Source: JALHUF01 sp050014795 (GTDB lineage Bacteria; Acidobacteriota; Terriglobia; UBA7540). Taken from it: a stretch of 8,361 nt of DNA. This document shows, piece after piece, positions 1 to 5,289 of this stretch; position 1 is the first letter of the stretch; the number at the start of each line of letters is the position of its first letter. The notes beneath the pieces were generated by a model. The model had not been told where the DNA came from, did no database searches, and was given only the letters and a program-made list of their open reading frames with translations. Made by a program: the position numbers and the translations under genes. The stretch is taken from positions 1 to 8,361 of the forward strand of contig JBEKCQ010000165.1 in assembly GCA_050014795.1 (NCBI GenBank), read 5' to 3'.

Positions 1-1236
1 GCCGTGAGCTTGTCGGCGACCTATCTGCGCTTTGCGGACCAGCCGCTGGGGACGACCAGCACCCCGCTACCTGTCAGACTGACCAACAGCGGCCAGGCCC
101 CCCTCGCCATCACCAGCATCTCCACCAGTGGCAACTATGCCCAAACCAACAACTGCGTGAGCCCCCTGGCGCCGCGCGCCTACTGCACCATCAACCTCAC
201 CTTCACTCCTCCACCCACGGTGGCTGGGGGCCAAAGCGGGACGCTCACCATTGTGGACAATGCCCCCGGCAGCCCGCACACGGTGGCGTTGGGCGGCGTC
301 GGCGTCGGCCCAGTGGCGGTCCTATCCACGACCAGCCTGAACTTCGGTAACCAGCCGGTCGGGACCACCAGTGTACCCAGGCTTGTGAACCTGAGTAACA
401 CGGGCAATGCCCCGATGACCGTCACTGGCATCATCGTCAGCGGCGACTTTGGGCAGAGCAGCAATTGCCCGAGCACGCTAGCGGCTAGGGGCTATTGCAC
501 GATGACAGTCACGTTTATGCCTGCGGCCACTGGGCCCCGGAACGGAGCGATAACAGTCACTGATAACGCTGCTGGCAGCCCGCACGTGGTCAGTCTGACT
601 GGGACCGGCATAGCTCCGGCCGTGAGCTTGTCGGCGACCTATCTGCGCTTTGCGGACCAGCCGCTGGGGACGACCAGCGCCCCGCTTCCCGTCAGGCTGA
701 CCAACAGCGGCCAAGCCCCCCTCGCCATCACCAGCATCTCCACCAGTGGCAACTATGCCCAAACCAACAACTGCGTGAGCCCCCTGGCGCCGCGCGCCTA
801 CTGCACCATCAACCTCACCTTCACCCCTCCACCCACGGTGGCTGGCGGCCAGGGCGGCACGCTCACCACGGTGGACAATGCCCCAGGCAGCCCGCACACG
901 GTAGCGTTGGGCGGCGTCGGCGTCGGCCCAGTGGCGGTCCTATCGACGACCAGCCTGAACTTCGGCAACCAGCCGGTCGGGACCACCAGTGTACCCAGGC
1001 TCGTGAACCTGAGTAACACGGGCAATGCCCCGATGACCATCGCCAGCATCACGATGAGTGGCGACTTTGGGCAGACCAACAATTGCCCGAGCACGCTAGC
1101 GGCTAGGAGCTATTGCACGATGACAGTCACGTTTATGGCTGCGGCTACTGGGCCTAGGATCGGAGCAATAACAGTCACTGATAACGCTGCCGGCAGCCCG
1201 CACGTGGTGAATCTGATTGGGACTGGCGTCAGTCCT
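1..1236 (+). repeat. 618-bp direct tandem repeat, two copies
   Basis: Copy 1 is 1-618 and copy 2 is 619-1236, in frame, each coding for two ASH-type units (206 residues). Counting by eye I find about 45 differences in 618 positions, roughly 93% identity, with no length change. The differences are uneven: the first 60 bases are nearly identical, while about nine fall within some 24 bases around 420-443 against 1038-1061, where TVTGIIVSG becomes TIASITMSG. Units A and B are much less alike than A is to A' or B to B', so the latest event was duplication of the whole A-B block. Confidence 0.93.
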
Positions 1237-1239
1237 TAA
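1..1239 (+). CDS. Choice-of-anchor D / ASH-type repeat protein, C-terminal part (5' end outside window)
   Basis: The frame is open from base 1 to a TAA at 1237-1239, so the true start lies upstream. The visible 412 residues are four tandem units of about 103 residues (1-312, 313-618, 619-930, 931-1236), alternating as types A-B-A-B. Each has the ASH (ASPM-SPD-2-Hydin) signature: an LxFxxQPxGTTS strand, an LTNSG or LSNTG turn, APLAITSI or APMTVTGI, a CTxxxTFxP strand, DNAxGSPH and a closing L.G.G. Every unit has two cysteines separated by nine residues (for example NCVSPLAPRAYC), which would fit one disulfide per domain in an oxidising place. This points to a secreted or surface protein, but signal peptide and anchor are not visible. 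Such units are structural or adhesive beta-sandwiches and no catalytic site is seen. The C terminus stops right after a unit, with no anchor. The specific role is unknown. Confidence 0.88.
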   Translation, partial: AVSLSATYLRFADQPLGTTSTPLPVRLTNSGQAPLAITSISTSGNYAQTNNCVSPLAPRAYCTINLTFTPPPTVAGGQSGTLTIVDNAPGSPHTVALGGVGVGPVAVLSTTSLNFGNQPVGTTSVPRLVNLSNTGNAPMTVTGIIVSGDFGQSSNCPSTLAARGYCTMTVTFMPAATGPRNGAITVTDNAAGSPHVVSLTGTGIAPAVSLSATYLRFADQPLGTTSAPLPVRLTNSGQAPLAITSISTSGNYAQTNNCVSPLAPRAYCTINLTFTPPPTVAGGQGGTLTTVDNAPGSPHTVALGGVGVGPVAVLSTTSLNFGNQPVGTTSVPRLVNLSNTGNAPMTIASITMSGDFGQTNNCPSTLAARSYCTMTVTFMAAATGPRIGAITVTDNAAGSPHVVNLIGTGVSP

Positions 1240-1307
1240 TGCCACTCGAAGCTTGCACCGGCGAGCACTCGGGGGGGCGATGGATGGAGAGACCTGTAGA
1301 AAGGCAG

Positions 1308-1519
1308 TTTAACCGGAACGGAAAGCTGGTGGCTGTGGGCTCCCTTCGGTCCGGAGCGAACAAACCGCGACTGTCAGCAACACCGGGGACTATCCGTTGG
1401 AGATCGCCAGCATCGTGGCTAGCGGCCAGATCGCGCCCGCCCCGTCCGATGGCACGGCTCCCGGCAGACGGGGCGGACCGTTGATGCCACAGCGTCGGGA
1501 TGGCGGTCAACCCAGGTAG
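1308..1519 (+). pseudogene. Frameshifted remnant of another ASH-type unit
   Basis: Downstream of the TAA at 1237, an ASH-type unit can still be read across two frames. In frame 3, codons from 1308 give FNRNGKLVAVGS, matching the LNFGNQPVGTTS start of a unit. Near 1341-1346 the match moves to frame 2, giving SEQTATVSNTG then DYPLEIASIVASGQ up to about 1429. This parallels LVNLSNTG and APMTIASITMSGDFGQ of the intact units. Similarity fades after that and frame 2 stops at 1517. A weak later echo (LPADGADR) is in frame 3. One indel plus the upstream TAA separate it from the intact gene. It is probably an eroded C-terminal unit of the same protein, or a fragment of a neighbouring paralogue. Confidence 0.6.
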
Positions 1520-1615
1520 AAATTACACAGTGTGGCGTTATGACCCACAATGGCCTCGTACCAAGGCTTGCCGATCCTCATAACCGATTGAAATACAGGG
1601 TCTTATTGAAAACAT

Positions 1616-1651
1616 TCCCACCAGTCTCATTAGTCCCACCAGTCTCACCGG
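1616..1651 (+). repeat. 9-bp minisatellite, four units
   Basis: Four contiguous 9-mers: TCCCACCAG, TCTCATTAG, TCCCACCAG, TCTCACCGG. Units 1 and 3 are identical, so the array also reads as an 18-bp period, with TCCCACCAGTCTCA present twice exactly (1616-1629 and 1634-1647). It is non-coding. A degenerate array with the same TCYCANNNG pattern and strand lies just after galK (6437-6472). Confidence 0.8.
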
Positions 1652-1750
1652 GCAGGGGCCGGGGCGATTGGCGGGGGCAGGACGGGGACAAAATGTCATG
1701 CCCTTATCAAGAGAGACTTGTAGACACGGGCCGACGGTCCTGTGCGGGTG

Positions 1751-1809
1751 CGCAGCGGCGTCCTCGCCGCCGATCGAAACCTGGGGGCGACGACGAGGAC
1801 GTCGCCGCT
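1751..1809. repeat. Imperfect inverted repeat (REP-like stem)
   Basis: The left arm at 1751-1772 (CGCAGCGGCGTCCTCGCCGC onward) is matched by the reverse complement of the right arm at about 1786-1809, with a 3-nt indel and a few transitions. The loop is short and AT-richer (ATCGAAACCT). Inside the right arm there is also a perfect 7-bp stem, GGCGACG 1786-1792 with CGTCGCC 1800-1806. No T-tract follows, so it does not look like an intrinsic terminator. It may be a dispersed palindromic element. Confidence 0.5.
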
Positions 1810-1850
1810 ACAGTTCCCCCGGCGCCGGGCTGGCGGGGCCGGCCTATTCC

Positions 1851-1881
1851 TTGCGTTTACTTTTCTATCTGAGTGTGATAA
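1851..1881 (+). promoter_or_regulatory. Possible promoter of the galactose cluster
   Basis: TTGCGT (1851-1856) resembles a -35 box and TGATAA (1876-1881) a -10 box. The 19-bp spacer is longer than ideal. It lies about 25 bp before the symporter ATG, in the most AT-rich part of the gap. No clear repressor palindrome or riboswitch is visible. This is a weak call from pattern alone. Confidence 0.22.
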
Positions 1882-1905
1882 GAATTCGCGCTTCGGAATC
1901 CGGCC

Positions 1906-3558
1906 ATGCACCCACAACTCGTCGATTACGCGATTATTGCTATTTATTTCGTGTTTGTGCTGGGCATCGGCTTTGCCTTGCGCAGCCGGATGAAGACCAG
2001 CGAGGACTTCTTCCTCTCCGGGCGCTCGATTCCCGGCTGGATCACCGGCCTGGCCTTCATGTCGGCGAACCTCGGTGCCCTGGAGGTAATGGGCCACGCC
2101 GCCAACGCCGCCAAGTACGGCATGTTTGTGAACCATTTCTATTGGCTTGCGGCCATGCCCGCCATGTGCTTCGTGGGCGTCTTCATGATGCCGTTCTACT
2201 ACGGCAGCAAAGTACGCAGCGTCCCGGAGTTCCTCAAGAAGCGTTACGATGAGAAGACACGCACGCTCAACGCCCTTTCTTTCGCCGCCATGACGCTGCT
2301 GGTCTCGGGCATTGACCTTTACGCCATGGCAATCCTCTTCCAGCGCCTGCTGCCTTGGCCACAGTGGCCTGCACATCCGGATTACCCCTTTTTCGCGAGC
2401 GTCGTAGCTTCTGCGATGGTCGTGGCGGTCTACATTTACCTGGGCGGGCTGACCTCGTCGATCTACAACGAAGTCCTGCAATTCTTCCTCATTGTCTTCG
2501 GGTTCCTGCCGCTGGCGATTCTGGGCCTGAAAGCCGTGGGCGGGTTTGCAGGCTTGCAGGCCCAATTACCCAATGCCGGTTACGCGCACACCTGGGCCAA
2601 CATCTGGCATTCCAACATGAACCCGATGGGCGTGAATTGGGTCGGGACGATCTTCGGCCTCGGTTTCGTCTTGTCCTTCGGGTACTGGTGCACGGATTTC
2701 CTGGTGGTGCAGCGCGGGTTGGCCGCCAAGGACATGCCCGCCGCCCAGCGCACTCCACTCATTGCCGCCGTGCCCAAGATGTTTTTCCCGCTGATGGTGG
2801 TCCTGCCCGGCTTGGTGGCGATTTCGTATGGGCCGGTCAGGCAACTGCTCTGGGACCCGGCCAAGAACGGATTCAATTACAACCAGGCGCTTCCCGCCAT
2901 GCTCGGCAGCCTCTATCCGTCTGGGCTCCTGGGAATTGGGCTGACCGCCTTGATTGCCAGTTTCATGTCGGGGATGGCGGGGAACGTCACGGCCTTCAAT
3001 ACGGTCTGGACGTTCGACATTTACCAGACCCACATCAATCCCGGCAAACCGGATCGCCACTATCTGATGATGGGCAAGCTCGCCACCATTTTCGCCGTGG
3101 CTGCGGGTATCCTCACGGCCTTCATCGTCCTGAGGTTTAACAACCTCATGGACTACCTCCAACTTCTCTTCGCGTTTTTCAACGCGCCGCTGTTTGGGAC
3201 GTTCCTGCTGGGGATGTTCTGGAAGCGCACCAGTGCGCACTCGGGTTTCTGGGGATTGCTCTCGGGGATTCTTGGAGCCGTCACGCACTACGCTCTCTAT
3301 CACTACCACGTGATTACCTATCCGAGCGACATGGCGGCGAATTTATATCAAGCCATCGTGGCCTTTGTCGTGTGTGTCGTGGTCACTGTGGTGGTGACGA
3401 TGTTCACCGAGCCGCGGAAGGAAGAAGAACTGGTTGGGCTGGTCTACTCGCTGACGCCGAAACCGCGCAACCAGGATCTGCCCTGGTATGAAAGGCCGGG
3501 CATCCTGGCCGTCGGCATCCTGGGACTGTGTGTGGTCCTGAATATCATTTTCTGGTAG
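1906..3558 (+). CDS. Sodium:solute symporter (SSS family), probable galactose/sugar importer
   Basis: A 550-residue, strongly hydrophobic inner-membrane protein with the size and layout of SSS transporters. It starts with a helix at about 6-25, followed by SEDFFLSGR (32-40), a family hallmark. GGLTSSIYNEVLQ (180-192) and YWCTDFLVVQR (260-270) are further SSS signatures. SFMSGMAGNVTAFNT (352-366) fits the helix that carries the Na2 sodium site. The role is sugar uptake driven by a cation gradient; galactose as substrate is inferred from galT and galK downstream. From memory of Vibrio SGLT, the Ala-Ser-Ser sodium ligands align here with S352, S355 and G356, and a sugar-site Asn aligns with D264, so both ion and substrate may differ from the model. 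The ATG at 1906 is chosen because the first helix follows at once; its ribosome site (CGGA, 1894-1897) is weak. First gene of the cluster. Confidence 0.93.
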   Translation: MHPQLVDYAIIAIYFVFVLGIGFALRSRMKTSEDFFLSGRSIPGWITGLAFMSANLGALEVMGHAANAAKYGMFVNHFYWLAAMPAMCFVGVFMMPFYYGSKVRSVPEFLKKRYDEKTRTLNALSFAAMTLLVSGIDLYAMAILFQRLLPWPQWPAHPDYPFFASVVASAMVVAVYIYLGGLTSSIYNEVLQFFLIVFGFLPLAILGLKAVGGFAGLQAQLPNAGYAHTWANIWHSNMNPMGVNWVGTIFGLGFVLSFGYWCTDFLVVQRGLAAKDMPAAQRTPLIAAVPKMFFPLMVVLPGLVAISYGPVRQLLWDPAKNGFNYNQALPAMLGSLYPSGLLGIGLTALIASFMSGMAGNVTAFNTVWTFDIYQTHINPGKPDRHYLMMGKLATIFAVAAGILTAFIVLRFNNLMDYLQLLFAFFNAPLFGTFLLGMFWKRTSAHSGFWGLLSGILGAVTHYALYHYHVITYPSDMAANLYQAIVAFVVCVVVTVVVTMFTEPRKEEELVGLVYSLTPKPRNQDLPWYERPGILAVGILGLCVVLNIIFW

Positions 3559-3563
3559 CGACT

Positions 3564-3770
3564 ATGGGCTTGGACATTCGCCTTCCGATTGGAATCATCT
3601 TCACCATCTACGGCCTCCTTCTGCTCGTTTACGGAGCTTTGACCGACCCCGCGATTTTCAAGCGCTCGCTGGGCGTCAACATCGACCTCTGGTGGGGCGC
3701 GGCCATGCTGGTCTTCGGGCTTTTCATGGGGGCGCTTGCGCTCAGGGCCTCACGCCAGAACCGGCCATGA
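3564..3770 (+). CDS. Small two-helix membrane protein, possible SSS symporter partner
   Basis: A 68-residue protein with hydrophobic helices at about 8-26 and 42-61, joined by a short polar loop (TDPAIFKRSLGVNID) and ending in a basic tail (RASRQNRP). The frame is open further upstream, but the ATG at 3564 is preferred: it lies 5 nt after the symporter stop and puts MGLDIRLP directly before helix 1. Its TGA overlaps the galT ATG in an ATGA junction, so the three genes look translationally linked. Several SSS transporters have a small two-helix membrane protein next to them (YjcH with ActP, YhdT with PanF, DUF4212 proteins), so a role as accessory subunit is a reasonable inference. I do not assign it to a named family. 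Confidence 0.75.
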   Translation: MGLDIRLPIGIIFTIYGLLLLVYGALTDPAIFKRSLGVNIDLWWGAAMLVFGLFMGALALRASRQNRP

Positions 3771-4750
3771 CGGAACTCCGCTGGAATCCCACCGTTCGCG
3801 AATGGGTTTCGACAGCCTCCCATCGGCAGGATCGGCCTCTGATGCCTGCCGAGGGGTGCCCCTTCTGCCCTGGCTCGGGGCGTGTCCCGGACAACTACGA
3901 CGTTTACATTTACCCGAACGATTTCCCCGCCTTCTCCATTCCCGCGCCCGAGCCGGCCATCAAAGGCGACAACTTCTATCGAGTTGGCCGCTCCCACGGC
4001 AAGTGCGACGTGGTGCTCTACCATCCGGACCACAACACTTCGCTCCCGCAGCTCTCCCTTGACCACCTGGTAAAGCTTGTGCGGCTCTGGCGCCAGAGGT
4101 TCGTCGAACTCAAGGCGACGCCGGGCATCCGGTACGTGCTTATCTTCGAGAACAAGGGGGCGGTGATCGGCGTGACCATGCCGCATCCCCATGGGCAGAT
4201 TTATGCGTTTCCCTTTATCCCGCCACGGCTGGAGCGGGAAGTGGCAGTTGCCCGCGCTCATCATCGGGCGCGCGGCCGGTGCCTTTACTGTGACATCCTG
4301 AGGAAAGAACGGCGCGACGCGCGCCGCGTGGTGGCTGAAAACCGAGCCTTCACTGCGTTCGTCCCCTTCTACGCGCGCTGGCCCTACGAGGTCCACATCT
4401 TCTCGCGGCGCCACCTGGGCACGATCGACCAGTTACGGCCCGCGGAAGAGAAGGCGCTTGCCGAGATCCTCAAGTGGGTGACGCTGAAGTACGACAACCT
4501 GTTTCAGTTCTCTTTCCCTTACATGATGCTTCTCCACCAAGCACCGACCCGAGGGCGGTTTCCCTATTTCCATTTTCACATCGAGTTCTACCCACCGCAC
4601 CGGGGCAAAGACAAGTTGAAGTATCTGGCGAGCGTCGAGACGGGCGGGGGAAGTTTCTTGAACGATTCACTGGCCGAAGAGAAAGCCGCCGAGCTCCGTG
4701 ACGTCCCTCCGCGGACGCGGAGCGACATCAAGCGTCCGCGGACGGGGTGA
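3767..4750 (+). CDS. galT: Galactose-1-phosphate uridylyltransferase
   Basis: Cytoplasmic Leloir enzyme that converts galactose-1-phosphate and UDP-glucose to UDP-galactose and glucose-1-phosphate through a uridylyl-histidine intermediate. The 327 residues are close to E. coli GalT (348). MTELRWNPTVREWV is a typical GalT N terminus. Zinc ligands appear as C31 and C34 (CPFC), H89 (HPDHN) and H140. The catalytic HPH motif is H140-P141-H142 (MPHPHGQIYAFPF), with H142 as nucleophile. A second CLYC pair is at 172-175. The C-terminal HIT-fold half has LLHQAP (255-260), HFHIEFYPP (269-277) and ETGGGSFLND (291-300). The start at 3767 overlaps the stop of the small membrane protein as ATGA, and an upstream in-frame extension does not look like GalT. 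The last 15 residues (PPRTRSDIKRPRTG region) are arginine/proline-rich and lie over a strong hairpin (4708-4742). Confidence 0.97.
   Translation: MTELRWNPTVREWVSTASHRQDRPLMPAEGCPFCPGSGRVPDNYDVYIYPNDFPAFSIPAPEPAIKGDNFYRVGRSHGKCDVVLYHPDHNTSLPQLSLDHLVKLVRLWRQRFVELKATPGIRYVLIFENKGAVIGVTMPHPHGQIYAFPFIPPRLEREVAVARAHHRARGRCLYCDILRKERRDARRVVAENRAFTAFVPFYARWPYEVHIFSRRHLGTIDQLRPAEEKALAEILKWVTLKYDNLFQFSFPYMMLLHQAPTRGRFPYFHFHIEFYPPHRGKDKLKYLASVETGGGSFLNDSLAEEKAAELRDVPPRTRSDIKRPRTG
4708..4742 (+). other. GC-rich hairpin at the galT 3' end
   Basis: TCCGCGGACGC at 4708-4718 pairs perfectly with GCGTCCGCGGA at 4732-4742, an 11-bp stem with a 13-nt loop. The right arm overlaps a 12-bp palindrome (4733-4744). 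No T-run follows, so a classical intrinsic terminator is unlikely. It could stabilise the galT mRNA end or slow transcription before the inserted cassette. It lies 8 nt before the first repeat array. Confidence 0.55.
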
Positions 4751-4784
4751 GCAGAAAGCAGAACGCAGAAAGCAGAAGGCAGAT
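4750..4784 (+). repeat. Left 7-bp repeat array of the cassette
   Basis: Five contiguous 7-mers: AGCAGAA, AGCAGAA, CGCAGAA, AGCAGAA, GGCAGAT. The array begins on the last base of the galT TGA. Bases 4767-4783 form a perfect 17-bp inverted match with 5240-5256 in the right array. Confidence 0.9.
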
Positions 4785-4821
4785 CTCTTAGCCAGGTAGT
4801 CGCGCTTGGAACGCATGTGAG

Positions 4822-5280
4822 ATGCCAGTGCTTCGCGGACACAGAGACCTGAAGGTCTACCAGGTTGCTTACCGCCTGGCGATGGAGATTTTCAAGGAAA
4901 CGAGGACGTTCCCTCAAGATGAGCGTTACTCTCTGACGAGCCAGATCCGCCGTTCCTCCCGCAGCGTCGCGGCAAATGTCGCGGAAGCATTTCGCAAACG
5001 GCAGTACCCAAACATGTTCGCGAGCAAGCTAGCCGACTCTGACGCAGAGGCTACGGAAACCCAAGTTTGGCTCGACTTCGCACTAGATTGTGGCTACCTG
5101 TCTCAAGAGCAACACCGAAAGCTAATTACGGGGTACGAGGAAGTGGGGAGAATGCTGAGCAGCATGATTTCCCATCCCGAACGCTTCGCGCCTTCGGGAT
5201 GGGCGCATTGCTATGCACCGTCGGGATTAGAGCTGGTTTTCTGCCTTCTGCTTTCTACCTACTGCCTTCTTCCCGGGTAA
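4822..5280 (+). CDS. Four-helix bundle protein (23S rRNA intervening-sequence / S23 type)
   Basis: A 152-residue protein whose first 118 or so residues match the family often annotated as four helix bundle or S23-type protein. Key signatures are HRDLKVYQ (7-14), FPQDERYSLTSQIRRSS (30-46), SVAANVAEAFRKR (48-60) and the ADSDAEATETQ helix (71-81), with a last helix ending at about SSMISHPERF. Relatives are small, soluble, oligomeric, basic proteins encoded inside 23S rRNA intervening sequences or as stand-alone genes, and related to the Avd accessory protein of diversity-generating retroelements. A biochemical role is not settled. The tail after residue 118 is not part of the fold: it is translation of a hairpin (5171-5203) and of the right 7-bp array (FCLLLSTYCLLP), so it looks accidental. 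The ATG at 4822 fits the usual start just before RDLKVYQ. The stop at 5278-5280 abuts the galK ribosome site. Confidence 0.88.
   Translation: MPVLRGHRDLKVYQVAYRLAMEIFKETRTFPQDERYSLTSQIRRSSRSVAANVAEAFRKRQYPNMFASKLADSDAEATETQVWLDFALDCGYLSQEQHRKLITGYEEVGRMLSSMISHPERFAPSGWAHCYAPSGLELVFCLLLSTYCLLPG
5171..5203 (+). other. Strong hairpin in the 3' part of the four-helix-bundle gene
   Basis: CCCATCCCGAA (5171-5181) pairs perfectly with TTCGGGATGGG (5193-5203). The 11-nt loop can pair further (CGC 5182-5184 with GCG 5188-5190). It begins where the conserved protein core ends, so it may have been joined to a shorter gene. The left arm reads HPERF in this frame, which recalls the HPERSEG-type translation of dispersed palindromes in some bacterial genomes; that comparison is from memory. 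Confidence 0.6.
5238..5272 (-). repeat. Right 7-bp repeat array of the cassette (inverted)
   Basis: On the + strand the 7-mers read TTTCTGC, CTTCTGC, TTTCTAC, CTACTGC, CTTCTTC, the reverse complement type of the left array. TCTGCCTTCTGCTTTCT at 5240-5256 is the perfect inverted partner of 4767-4783. The array encodes the last residues of the four-helix-bundle protein and ends 6 nt before its stop codon. Confidence 0.85.
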
Positions 5281-5286
5281 GGGGAG
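5279..5286 (+). promoter_or_regulatory. Ribosome binding site of galK
   Basis: AAGGGGAG lies 3 nt before the galK ATG at 5290 and is the clearest Shine-Dalgarno sequence in the cluster. It overlaps the last two bases of the TAA of the preceding gene (5278-5280), so terminating ribosomes could help galK initiation. Confidence 0.7.
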
Positions 5287-5289
5287 ATC

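Larger units (their letters stand above)
1240..1905. other. 666-bp gap without an intact gene
   Basis: Open frames here (for example 1239-1484 and 1540-1872 on +) have low-complexity, arginine/proline-rich products and no recognisable domain, so I do not call them genes. The gap holds the ASH remnant, a 9-bp minisatellite at 1616-1651, an imperfect inverted repeat at 1751-1809, a 12-bp perfect palindrome (CCCGGCGCCGGG, 1818-1829), and AT-richer sequence at 1850-1890 that may carry the promoter of the galactose cluster. Confidence 0.6.
4750..5272 (+). mobile_element. Putative cassette: four-helix-bundle gene between inverted 7-bp repeat arrays
   Basis: The cassette interrupts an otherwise tightly packed galactose cluster between galT and galK. 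Its borders are two five-unit 7-bp arrays in opposite orientation (4750-4784 and 5238-5272) sharing a perfect 17-bp inverted repeat. The only gene inside codes for a protein of the four-helix-bundle family, which is best known from intervening sequences inserted in 23S rRNA genes. No transposase, integrase or reverse transcriptase is present and I see no convincing target-site duplication, so any movement would need help in trans. Mobility is inference from layout. Confidence 0.42.

Noticed and set aside
67..1094. Open frames on the - strand across the ASH repeats
   Set aside because: They recur at matching places in both 618-bp copies, as expected for shadows of a repeated + strand gene. Their products are low-complexity and have no domain.
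1239..1484. 81-residue + strand frame that starts at the TAATG junction after the ASH gene
   Set aside because: Only a short stretch (FNRNGKLVAVGS) resembles anything, and it continues in another frame. It is better read as part of a decayed unit than as a gene.
1616..1651. CRISPR array
   Set aside because: The units are contiguous 9-mers without spacers, and no cas gene is present. The same holds for the 7-bp and 8-bp arrays.
1540..1872. 110-residue + strand frame through the gap
   Set aside because: It runs through the minisatellite and the inverted repeat, is rich in R, P and G, and has no domain or ribosome site.
1696..3309. Two long - strand frames (289 and 247 residues) opposite the symporter
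   Set aside because: They lie fully opposite a clear SSS gene; their H/R/E-rich composition is typical of antisense frames in GC-rich DNA.
3629..4414. 261-residue - strand frame opposite the small membrane gene and galT
   Set aside because: It is antisense to galT, which has complete catalytic and zinc motifs. No domain is seen in the - strand product.
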